Source: an uncultured Subdoligranulum sp. (lineage in GTDB: Bacteria > Bacillota > Clostridia > Christensenellales > CAG-314). From it: a stretch of 6,327 bases of DNA. The stretch spans positions 1 to 6,327 of the forward strand of contig URVX01000068.1 of assembly GCA_900551395.1 (NCBI GenBank), in the 5' to 3' direction. The notes under the pieces are model-generated. The model searched no databases and had not been told where the DNA came from. It saw only the letters and a program-made list of their open reading frames with translations. Positions 1 to 5,155 of this stretch are shown piece after piece. How positions within the stretch are numbered: position 1 is the stretch's first letter; every line of letters starts with the position of its first letter. The position numbers and the translations under genes were made by a program.

Positions 1-223
1 AAGAAAGAATTTTTCTGATTGAACGCTGTGCCTGAAGGTCGAAGCTGGGTATGCTTTCCAGTTTGGCGACATAATCGGAAAATTTGTCATAGGCGTAAAC
101 GCAAAGACACTCGTTGCTGCCGACGGTAACGACATATCTGTCTCCCAGCTCCGAGCGAAACTTAGCAGGCACTCTCAGCCTGTTTTTCGCGTCCAATTGA
201 TGTCTGCTTTCGCCTAAAAACAC
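1..223 (-). CDS. mraZ: Transcriptional regulator MraZ, N-terminal part (cut by left edge)
   Basis: MraZ is a ring-forming DNA-binding protein of the AbrB-like fold. It is the first gene of the dcw cluster and regulates that cluster's promoter. Translating the minus strand from the GTG at 221-223 gives 74 residues beginning MFLGESRHQLDAKNRLRVPA. This matches the first MraZ repeat: the MFxGE start, then the DAKxRLxxPAKFR core at residues 11-23, then SELGDRYVVT and CLCVYAYDKF. The start is fixed by an SD (AAAGGAG, 231-237) 7 nt upstream of the GTG. The second repeat and the C terminus lie beyond the window, where mraW/rsmH would normally follow. The gene has its own sigma-A promoter (249-277) with probable autoregulatory boxes beside it, and is separated from the upstream operon by the terminator at 346-381. 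The family assignment is firm. Only the regulatory role here is inferred. Confidence 0.95.
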   Translation of the reverse strand, partial: MFLGESRHQLDAKNRLRVPAKFRSELGDRYVVTVGSNECLCVYAYDKFSDYVAKLESIPSFDLQAQRSIRKILS

Positions 224-248
224 AAAAACTCTCCTTTCTTACAGGGAA

Positions 249-277
249 ATTATATAGGTAGAAATAGGGAAAGTCAA
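249..277 (-). promoter_or_regulatory. Sigma-A promoter of mraZ
   Basis: Read on the minus strand, a TTGACT -35 hexamer (272-277) is followed by a 17-bp spacer and a perfect TATAAT -10 hexamer (249-254). This predicts a transcript start near 242, about 19 nt before the mraZ GTG start, with the SD at 231-237 in between. Five of six bases match in the -35 and six of six in the -10. An A/T tract (302-316) lies roughly 57-75 bp upstream of the predicted start and could add curvature. This is probably the main promoter of the dcw cluster continuing off the left edge. Confidence 0.88.
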
Positions 278-294
278 CTACTTTTAACCACTTT
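278..294 (-). promoter_or_regulatory. Probable MraZ-binding direct repeats (two boxes, 10-bp spacing)
   Basis: On the minus strand, AAAGTGG (288-294) and AAAGTAG (278-284) are direct repeats separated by 3 nt, so they recur every 10 bp, one helical turn. The second ends directly against the -35 hexamer of the mraZ promoter. MraZ is known to bind tandem short G-rich boxes upstream of its own gene; in Mycoplasma the reported boxes are AAAGTG(T/G) with 3-nt spacers. The position and spacing suit autorepression by a MraZ ring. The repeat is seen directly and the binding is inferred. Only two copies are evident where some species have three or more. Confidence 0.6.
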
Positions 295-345
295 ACAGGA
301 ATTTTTTTTTAATTTTTGGGAGAGGACTCCACTGACAAGGCAAAT

Positions 346-381
346 AAAAAGGATTCCGAATTTAAATTCGGTATCCTTTTT
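346..381 (-). terminator. Rho-independent terminator after the metallophosphoesterase gene
   Basis: A 36-nt nearly perfect palindrome lies 20 bp beyond the stop codon at 401. Arms 346-354 (AAAAAGGAT) and 373-381 (ATCCTTTTT) pair, there is one mismatch (355/372), then 356-361 (CCGAAT) pairs with 366-371 (ATTCGG) around a TTAA loop. The minus-strand RNA ends in UUUUUAUUU, as needed for intrinsic termination. The symmetry means it could also stop plus-strand transcripts, although no plus-strand gene is seen here. It insulates mraZ from the upstream genes. Confidence 0.85.
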
Positions 382-400
382 AAGGGGTCTGGAACATCTT

Positions 401-1099
401 TTAAACAATTTCCGTCAACTTAAAATCAATCAAATCGGCGGAAGTAAGCCAAAAATTCATATTGAATTTTCTGACAATCAAATCGCTTCTGACATCTTTG
501 CCGTGCAGATGACCGTAAACAACGGTATCCACATCGTGCAGAATAAGCTGTCTGATAAATTCGCTTTCGTCGCGTCTGCCGTTGAAGGGCGGATAATGCA
601 TTATGCAAATCACTCTGTCGCCTTCCTGCCGCAGCTTTTCCATTGCACCGAGCGAGAGCTTGAGCCTTTCTGTTTCACGCAAAAATATCTTGTTGTCGCG
701 CTCGTTCAAGGGTCTGTTCGGCTCGGGCAAAACCCATCCCCGCGTCCCGCAAACAATCAGGTTGCCGAATCTAAGGGCATCGTTCTGCAAAGCGAAAAAG
801 CCTTCGGGTAAAATCGATCTGACCTGGCTGACCGTATTCCACCAGAAATCATGATTTCCTCGCAGAATTACTTTTTTGCCTTTGAGGCTTGTGAACAGCT
901 CGAAATCGCTTTTCGCATCCTCCAATTTGATAGCCCAGCTGAAATCGCCGGGCATAAGCACCACGTCCTCGTCGGAAACCTTCTTTTCCCAATCCTCCTT
1001 TATCGCAAGGAAATGATTGGTCCAATTTGGACCGAATATGTCCATCGGCTTGTTGACCGTAGTGGACAGATGTAAGTCACTGATAGCGAATACTTTCAA
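401..1099 (-). CDS. Calcineurin-like metallophosphoesterase (COG1768-type predicted phosphohydrolase)
   Basis: This is a predicted cytoplasmic phosphoesterase of 232 residues using a two-metal centre. The natural substrate is not known for this group. Numbered from the TTG start, the metallophosphoesterase motifs appear in order: D-x-H at D8/H10 (SDLHLS), GD at 51-52 (PGDFSW), GNHD at 81-84 followed by FWW, H168 (MHYPPF) and GHLH at 196-199. All metal ligands of the fold are therefore present, and length is normal for this small group. There is no signal peptide or membrane segment. The start is set at the TTG at 1097-1099 because an SD (AAAAAGGAG, 1109-1117) lies 9 nt upstream and translation then opens MKVFAISDLHLS, as family members do. 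An ATG at 1192 would add 31 unrelated residues and overlap the gene upstream. It follows the zinc-ribbon gene by 55 bp, probably in one transcript, and ends at a strong terminator. Confidence 0.9.
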   Translation of the reverse strand: MKVFAISDLHLSTTVNKPMDIFGPNWTNHFLAIKEDWEKKVSDEDVVLMPGDFSWAIKLEDAKSDFELFTSLKGKKVILRGNHDFWWNTVSQVRSILPEGFFALQNDALRFGNLIVCGTRGWVLPEPNRPLNERDNKIFLRETERLKLSLGAMEKLRQEGDRVICIMHYPPFNGRRDESEFIRQLILHDVDTVVYGHLHGKDVRSDLIVRKFNMNFWLTSADLIDFKLTEIV

Positions 1100-1108
1100 A
1101 AATTTTTT

Positions 1109-1117
1109 CTCCTTTTT
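1109..1117 (-). promoter_or_regulatory. Ribosome binding site deciding the TTG start of the metallophosphoesterase
   Basis: Minus-strand AAAAAGGAG lies 9 nt before the TTG at 1097-1099. It is the only good SD near the 5' end of this gene. No comparable SD precedes the in-frame ATG at 1192, which lies inside the coding region of the neighbouring zinc-ribbon gene. Confidence 0.75.
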
Positions 1118-1140
1118 GATTTTAACACAAAACAGGAGAA

Positions 1141-1156
1141 AAAGCAATCCTGCTTT
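1141..1156 (-). terminator. Weak hairpin with U-run after the zinc-ribbon gene (possible attenuator)
   Basis: On the minus strand AAAGCA, loop GGAT and TGCTTT form a 6-bp stem starting in the stop codon of the zinc-ribbon gene, followed by further Us and UUCUCC. Only two of the six pairs are G-C, so it is much weaker than the other terminators in this window. It may only reduce, not stop, read-through into the metallophosphoesterase gene. Confidence 0.3.
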
Positions 1157-1361
1157 ACCACTCGTCGCCGTATTTTTTGAGACAACGGGCACACATATCG
1201 TTTTTTACAGCCGGTCTTAAGCCGCAGAACAAACACAGTCTTTCGGTATCGTCGTCCTCGTCGAAAGTGTCTCCCTCCAATTCTCGCATACAGACTGAGC
1301 AATATTTTTCGTCGGAGCTTTTATAATTCAACTCGCATCTCGGGCATTTTTCATATATCAT
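1155..1361 (-). CDS. Small double zinc-ribbon protein of unknown function
   Basis: This is a 68-residue soluble protein with eight cysteines arranged as four CxxC pairs. C6/C9 (CPRC) and C21/C24 (CSVC) form the first ribbon; C43/C46 (CLFC) and C57/C60 (CARC) form the second. An acidic linker, DTFDEDDDTE (31-40), joins them. Each ribbon probably holds one structural zinc ion. Small proteins opening with CPRCELNY are, to my recollection, common in Clostridia, but I cannot name a function; nucleic-acid or protein binding is possible. The ATG at 1359-1361 has an SD-like AGGTGAT (1365-1371). It lies 70 bp after the upstream gene, with no terminator between them and a sigma-K-like promoter in the gap, so it may be transcribed both from upstream and on its own. 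The coding assignment is well supported by cysteine spacing and SD. Confidence 0.82.
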   Translation of the reverse strand: MIYEKCPRCELNYKSSDEKYCSVCMRELEGDTFDEDDDTERLCLFCGLRPAVKNDMCARCLKKYGDEW

Positions 1362-1381
1362 ATTATCACCTACGGGTGTAA

Positions 1382-1408
1382 TATGTTATGTCAACTCAAA
1401 CCCAAAGT
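1382..1408 (-). promoter_or_regulatory. Sigma-K-like (sporulation mother-cell) promoter before the zinc-ribbon gene
   Basis: On the minus strand AC (1407-1408) is followed by 16 nt and CATAACATA (1382-1390). This equals the Bacillus subtilis sigma-K consensus AC-N16/17-CATANNNTA. The predicted start, near 1375, is about 14 nt before the ATG and leaves the SD (1365-1371) intact. A TTGACA hexamer overlaps it (1389-1394) but has no sigma-A -10 at usable spacing: the only TATAAT-like sequence, GATAAT, is 21 nt away. The motif is seen directly; use by sigma-K is inferred. Confidence 0.45.
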
Positions 1409-1431
1409 GTGTTAGTCTCCGACGGCTTAAA

Positions 1432-2055
1432 TCATGTATTGGAATTGGGGAACAGCGGCAAATCGAAGAAGCCCGCGCATACCTCCTGAGAGTATTCCTG
1501 ACAAGGCGGTATAACGGCGTAGCCGTATGTGGGAACGATAAGCTCGACGTTGATTACTATTTTAAGTATTACGGAAACGCAGGTGGTCACGTTGAATACG
1601 AATTCTCCCTCGACACCGCTTTCAAATACGCCGTCCGGAATAACCACGCTTGCGGTAGCCTCCACCTGATAAGGCATAATGGACGCTTCGGGAAGCAGCA
1701 AAATGACGTCCTCGTGAATAGTAACCGTGCCATAGCCTACTCCTTGCTCTCCGTTGTTGTCGGTGTAGGAAATCTCTACCGGGATGACAACGTCGCACTC
1801 CACTCTGCCGTATCTGGGTCTGTCCGCAAGTCTTTCCACGCTCAGATTTGTTACCTCGCCGGCAACAGCTATGCTGCGACCTCCCACGAATTTGAGCGGG
1901 AGCGCGGGATTAGCCGGATTGAGGTTGTTTAGGGTTATGACCACGTTTTCCATTGTCGCCTGCTTTATGCAGGCATCGAAAACTTTTTTGGTCTGTATAC
2001 AAACTTTATCGCAAGGCAAATTGCCTCTTGAGTTGTTGTCTATGCCGTTGAACAT
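1432..2055 (-). CDS. Uncharacterised Clostridia-type beta-rich protein, possibly spore-surface related
   Basis: I do not recognise a named function. The 207-residue product has no signal peptide or membrane helix. The N terminus carries a cysteine-containing segment (C15, C19, C29: PCDKVCIQTKKVFDAC). Residues 60-175 alternate hydrophobic and polar residues, as in a beta-sandwich, with a Tyr/Asp/Gly-rich turn near 97-109. The tail holds C185 and C193 in PPCQEYSQEVCAGFFDLPLF. The VCxxxxKVFDxC-type opening and this tail resemble uncharacterised Clostridia proteins I recall, and the core is loosely like SPOCS domains of spore proteins; both are weak memory-based comparisons. The ATG at 2053-2055 has a perfect SD AGGAGGT (2062-2068), so strong translation is likely. 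It has its own sigma-K-like promoter (2080-2107) and follows the engB terminator, so it starts a new unit, probably with the zinc-ribbon gene downstream. A spore coat or exosporium role is inference. Confidence 0.75.
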   Translation of the reverse strand: MFNGIDNNSRGNLPCDKVCIQTKKVFDACIKQATMENVVITLNNLNPANPALPLKFVGGRSIAVAGEVTNLSVERLADRPRYGRVECDVVIPVEISYTDNNGEQGVGYGTVTIHEDVILLLPEASIMPYQVEATASVVIPDGVFESGVEGEFVFNVTTCVSVILKIVINVELIVPTYGYAVIPPCQEYSQEVCAGFFDLPLFPNSNT

Positions 2056-2079
2056 AAATTAACCTCCTAATGCTATTAC

Positions 2080-2107
2080 TAATGTATGTGCAAATGTGTC
2101 AAAAAGT
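2080..2107 (-). promoter_or_regulatory. Sigma-K-like (sporulation mother-cell) promoter before the uncharacterised gene
   Basis: On the minus strand AC (2106-2107) is followed by 17 nt and CATACATTA (2080-2088), fitting the sigma-K consensus AC-N16/17-CATANNNTA. CATACATT also matches the sigma-E -10 consensus, but no ATA -35 is seen at the right spacing. The predicted start near 2073 lies just before the SD (2062-2068). A sigma-A alternative exists: TTGACA at 2097-2102 with AGTAAT 16 nt downstream (2075-2080), which has a perfect -35 but only a four-of-six -10. Confidence 0.5.
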
Positions 2108-2115
2108 GCATAGAA

Positions 2116-2142
2116 AAACGCCGCAGTCCTTCTACGGCGTTT
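2116..2142 (-). terminator. Rho-independent terminator overlapping the end of engB
   Basis: Minus-strand AAACGCCG (2135-2142) pairs with CGGCGTTT (2116-2123) across an 11-nt loop, and the RNA continues with a run of five Us ending at 2114. The left arm of the hairpin encodes the last residues of EngB, and its stop codon (TAG, 2132-2134) falls in the loop. It ends the lon-engB unit before the uncharacterised gene. Confidence 0.82.
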
Positions 2143-2725
2143 GAGGGGAAATCACCTGTTCAATTTTGTTCAGCACTGCCTCCCGTCCCGTCTTCAAAAG
2201 CCCCGATACAGGCAAGATATCGGCTTCGCCCAGCTTAAATACGGCGGCAAGATGCCTTAATCTGTTTTTCACCTGACTCTTGGGCAGCTTGTCGCTTTTG
2301 GTTGCCACGACGGTGAAAGGAAGATTGCGCCTGACAAGAAAATTGTACATTTGCGCGTCGTCCGCCGTCGGGTCGTGACGAATATCTACCAGAAACAAAA
2401 CGTGGCATAAATTTTCTTCATTCATCAGATAGTCGTCGACAAGGTGCGCCCACTTCTGTTTTTCCTCCCTGTTCACCTTGGCAAAGCCGTAACCGGGCAA
2501 ATCGGTCAGAAAAAACGTCTCGTTTATCAAAAAATAATTGATTAAACGGGTTCTGCCGGGAAGCTTGCCGGTACGCGCGAGCTTCCCGTCGTTGGTCAAA
2601 AGGTTTATAAAGCTGCTTTTGCCGACGTTGGATTTTCCTACGACGGCAATTTGCTTGTAATTACTTTTTATTCTGTCGCCGGGCGCTGCGGCGCTGCTGA
2701 CAAACGCGGATTTTTTTATTTCCAT
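2132..2725 (-). CDS. engB: Ribosome biogenesis GTPase EngB/YsxC (YihA)
   Basis: EngB is a TRAFAC-class GTPase that helps assemble the large (50S) ribosomal subunit and is usually essential. The 197-residue product shows all G motifs: G1 GKSNVGKS (30-37), the G2 threonine in GRT (57-59), G3 DLPGYG (75-80), G4 TKSD (142-145, where TKAD is more usual) and a G5 segment VSGLLKTG (173-180). The hallmark GYGFAKV follows G3. Length is normal and the protein is cytoplasmic. The ATG at 2723-2725 gives an N terminus, MEIKKSAFVSSA, that aligns with Bacillus YsxC. The gene follows the lon stop codon by 18 bp with no promoter between them, in the order typical of Bacillota (lon-ysxC), so the two are probably cotranscribed. 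Unusually, no SD precedes the ATG; the upstream bases are A/T rich. Expression may rely on coupling to lon translation. Its stop codon is inside a terminator hairpin. Confidence 0.96.
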   Translation of the reverse strand: MEIKKSAFVSSAAAPGDRIKSNYKQIAVVGKSNVGKSSFINLLTNDGKLARTGKLPGRTRLINYFLINETFFLTDLPGYGFAKVNREEKQKWAHLVDDYLMNEENLCHVLFLVDIRHDPTADDAQMYNFLVRRNLPFTVVATKSDKLPKSQVKNRLRHLAAVFKLGEADILPVSGLLKTGREAVLNKIEQVISPQTP

Positions 2726-2743
2726 TTTATTACGTAAAGATTT

Positions 2744-5047
2744 TCAGACAAGAGAATTTCTGAACACGGTGTTTATATTGTCCGAAAGCACTACGTTGAT
2801 ATTTTTGAGCACTTCCTGAGGGATTTCCTGCAAATCCTTCTCGTTGTCTTTCGGTATTATTATCTTGCGTATTCCCACACGATATGCCGCAAGCGTTTTT
2901 TCCTTGAGCCCGCCTATAGGCAGAACCTTGCCGCGAAGCGTGACCTCTCCCGTCATCGCCACCTTTTTGGAAACGGCGCGGTGAGTAAACGCGGACATAA
3001 TGGCGGTTGCCATCGTTATCCCTGCGCTGGGACCGTCTTTGGGAATTGCGCCCTCGGGAATATGGATATGAATATCCGTTTTGGCAAACACCGAAGGATC
3101 TATGCCGTATTCGCGGCAGCTGCTTTTGACTAGGCTGATTGCAGTGCGGGCAGACTCCTTCATCACGTCGCCCATCATGCCGGTAAGCAATATATCTCCC
3201 TTGCCCTCGAACAGCGTTACGTCTATGGTCAGCGTCGTTCCGCCCACGGCCGTCCAGGCAAGCCCCGTTGCCGAGCCTATTTCGTCGACAGTGTCCAGCT
3301 CGTCCTCCTTGAATTTTTCAACGCCGAGATATTCCGACAGATTGTCGGGCGTGATTACCTTGGAGGCGTTTTGCTTTTCCACGATAAGCAAAGCCGTTTT
3401 GCGGCAAATGCGAGCTATTTCCCTTTCAAGCGTGCGCACTCCAGATTCCCTGGTATATCGGCGGATGATTTTACGCAAGGCGTCGTCCGTTATGCTCAGA
3501 CCGCCTACAGGTATGCCGTGCTGCTTTTCCTGCTTTCCGATAAGAAATTTTTTGGCTATTTCCATTTTTTCCTCTTCGGTGTAGCCTGTAAGCTCGATTA
3601 TCTCCATTCTATCCAAAAGCGGAGCGGGAATAGTGTCCACCTTGTTCGCCGTAGCAATAAACAGCACCTTGGACAAATCGTAAGGAACCTCCAGATAATG
3701 GTCGGTAAAGGTGCTGTTCTGTTCGGGGTCAAGCACCTCCAGCATCGCGCTGGCGGGGTCTCCGCGCATGTCCGACGACATTTTGTCTATTTCGTCAAGC
3801 AAAAGCACGGGATTTTTGCACTTAGCCTGCTTCATCAAATAAATAATTTTGCCCGGTATCGCTCCTATATAGGTGCGTCTGTGCCCTCTTATTTCCGCTT
3901 CGTCCCTGACGCCGCCGAGACTCATACGCTCGAAAACTCTGTCAAGGCATCTCGCTATCGATTTGGCTATCGACGTCTTGCCCACTCCCGGAGGTCCGAC
4001 AAAACAAAGTATGGGACCGTTAAGCGTGCCCGTAAGCTGCATAACGGCAAGATACTCGAGTATACGTTCCTTTATTTTGTCCAGACCGAAATGGTCCTCG
4101 TCGAGAATTTTTTTCGCACGCTCCAAATCCTTGTTGTCCTCAGTCTGAAAATTCCACGCGAGGTCGGAAAGCCACTCTATATAACTGCGCGAAACAGTTG
4201 CGTCGGGAGACGTGGGCGCCATTTTTTCCAGGCGCTTCAACTCCTTCAGAGCTTTTTCCTCCACTTCCGTAGGCATTTTGGCATTGAGAATATTTTTTTC
4301 ATATTGCGCTATTTCGTCCGCATCCTCTCCGAGCTCGTGGCTTATCGCCTTCATCTGCTCCTTGAGATAATATTCCTTTTGCCCCTTGTCTATGGATTGC
4401 TTCACCTGTGCGGAAATTTTCTTTTCAACCTTTGCAATTTCCGTTTCGTTGGCTATGATTTTGCATAGCTCCTCAAGACGAAGCTGCGTGTCGTCTATTT
4501 CCAACAGCTTTTGTTTGAGCTTGTCCTGATAAATAATAAGGTGACAAATCAAATCGGCATATTGATTGGGTTCGTAGGTGTCTGCCAGCTTGGTCAAAAG
4601 CTCCTTGTTTATTTTGTTGGGCACGTTTACGCACAGCGTAGCCAAAAGCTCTCTTGCCTGGCGAAGCAACGCCTGTGTGACAATCGTATTGGAATTTTTG
4701 TTTTCAAGCTCTTCGACGGCAACCGAGAAATAATCGTTTTCCTTAAGATATTCTACGATTTTCGCTCTGTAAAGCCCTTTTACCAGCAAACGCACATTGT
4801 TGTTGGGCAAATCGATTTTCTGCAAAACGTCGCATACGGTTCCGATTTCGAAAATTTCTTCTTTTGCGGGGTCGATGTTGGTCAGCTCTTTCTGCGCGGC
4901 GAAAAACAGCTTTCCGTCCTGACGCAAGGCTTCATCCAAAGCTTTGACCGACTTCGGGCGTCCAACGTCTACTGTAATAGTAGTATTTGGGAAAACGACC
5001 AAGCCTCTCAACGCAACCATCGGCACAACTTTCGCATTGTCGTTCAA
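2744..5047 (-). CDS. lon: ATP-dependent protease Lon (LonA type)
   Basis: Lon forms a cytoplasmic hexamer that unfolds and degrades damaged and regulatory proteins. The product is 767 residues from the TTG start. An N-terminal substrate-binding domain (about 6-200, opening VPMVALRGLVVFPNT) is followed by a helical/coiled-coil part (about 200-300, with KEYYLKEQMKAISHELGE). The AAA+ module has Walker A GPPGVGKT (351-358) and Walker B LLLDEID (415-421). The protease domain has catalytic S674 in DGPSAG and K717 in GGLKEK, 43 residues apart as in the E. coli Ser-Lys dyad. No membrane segments interrupt the AAA+ domain, so it is LonA, not LonB. The TTG at 5045-5047 is chosen because AGGAG lies 6 nt upstream, whereas the in-frame ATGs at 5066-5071 have no SD and sit 3-6 nt after the predicted transcript start. 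The gene has its own sigma-A promoter and reads on into engB. No CtsR or CIRCE heat-shock operator is apparent upstream. Confidence 0.96.
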   Translation of the reverse strand: MNDNAKVVPMVALRGLVVFPNTTITVDVGRPKSVKALDEALRQDGKLFFAAQKELTNIDPAKEEIFEIGTVCDVLQKIDLPNNNVRLLVKGLYRAKIVEYLKENDYFSVAVEELENKNSNTIVTQALLRQARELLATLCVNVPNKINKELLTKLADTYEPNQYADLICHLIIYQDKLKQKLLEIDDTQLRLEELCKIIANETEIAKVEKKISAQVKQSIDKGQKEYYLKEQMKAISHELGEDADEIAQYEKNILNAKMPTEVEEKALKELKRLEKMAPTSPDATVSRSYIEWLSDLAWNFQTEDNKDLERAKKILDEDHFGLDKIKERILEYLAVMQLTGTLNGPILCFVGPPGVGKTSIAKSIARCLDRVFERMSLGGVRDEAEIRGHRRTYIGAIPGKIIYLMKQAKCKNPVLLLDEIDKMSSDMRGDPASAMLEVLDPEQNSTFTDHYLEVPYDLSKVLFIATANKVDTIPAPLLDRMEIIELTGYTEEEKMEIAKKFLIGKQEKQHGIPVGGLSITDDALRKIIRRYTRESGVRTLEREIARICRKTALLIVEKQNASKVITPDNLSEYLGVEKFKEDELDTVDEIGSATGLAWTAVGGTTLTIDVTLFEGKGDILLTGMMGDVMKESARTAISLVKSSCREYGIDPSVFAKTDIHIHIPEGAIPKDGPSAGITMATAIMSAFTHRAVSKKVAMTGEVTLRGKVLPIGGLKEKTLAAYRVGIRKIIIPKDNEKDLQEIPQEVLKNINVVLSDNINTVFRNSLV

Positions 5048-5053
5048 TTTTTT

Positions 5054-5059
5054 CTCCTC
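5054..5059 (-). promoter_or_regulatory. Ribosome binding site deciding the TTG start of lon
   Basis: Minus-strand GAGGAG (core AGGAG, 5054-5058) is 6 nt before the TTG at 5045-5047. If translation began at the ATGs at 5066-5071, this site would instead code for Glu-Glu and those ATGs would have no SD. Confidence 0.75.
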
Positions 5060-5080
5060 TGGATTCATCATGTAATTAGT

Positions 5081-5109
5081 ATTATAATTTGAATTGATTT
5101 TTATTGCAA
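5081..5109 (-). promoter_or_regulatory. Sigma-A promoter of lon-engB
   Basis: Minus-strand TTGCAA (5104-5109, four of six to consensus), a 17-bp spacer and a perfect TATAAT (5081-5086) predict a transcript start near 5074. The leader to the TTG start is then about 27 nt and holds the SD. The promoter lies just downstream of the clpX terminator, so lon is transcribed independently of clpX. Confidence 0.82.
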
Positions 5110-5116
5110 GTGTTTT

Positions 5117-5148
5117 AAAAAATCCCGCGTAGACAAGCGGGATTTTTT
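5117..5148 (-). terminator. Rho-independent terminator between clpX and lon
   Basis: AAAAAATCCCGC (5117-5128) and GCGGGATTTTTT (5137-5148) form a perfect 12-bp stem around an 8-nt loop, starting 7 bp after the clpX stop codon. The minus-strand stem ends in six Us followed by AAAA. The symmetric A/U ends would let it act on either strand. Confidence 0.92.
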
Positions 5149-5155
5149 ATCGGAT

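Noticed and set aside
302..316. T-run upstream of mraZ considered as a terminator tail on the plus strand
   Set aside because: No stable GC-rich stem precedes it on the plus strand; the true terminator is the palindrome at 346-381. It may only curve the DNA.
1119..1147. Sigma-A-like TTGCTT-N17-TAAAAT before the metallophosphoesterase
   Set aside because: The predicted transcript would start near 1112, inside the SD itself, and the -35 has only three consensus bases; it is probably chance in A/T-rich DNA.
1100..1192. ATG start at 1192 for the metallophosphoesterase
   Set aside because: It adds 31 residues unlike the family, overlaps the zinc-ribbon coding region and lacks an SD; the TTG at 1097-1099 has one.
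1096..1302. A 68-codon minus-strand frame overlapping the zinc-ribbon gene
   Set aside because: It is the alternate frame of the zinc-ribbon gene, Arg/Lys rich, without an SD, whereas the other frame has eight well-spaced cysteines and a good start.
1367..1378. Small hairpin CACC/GGTG covering the SD of the zinc-ribbon gene, considered as a translational switch
   Set aside because: The stem is only 4 bp with no supporting alternative structure, too weak to claim regulation.
3371..4468. A 365-codon open frame on the plus strand inside lon
   Set aside because: It is antisense to highly conserved Lon domains, has no SD, and its translation is low-complexity shadow sequence rich in Phe, Arg and His without any recognisable domain.
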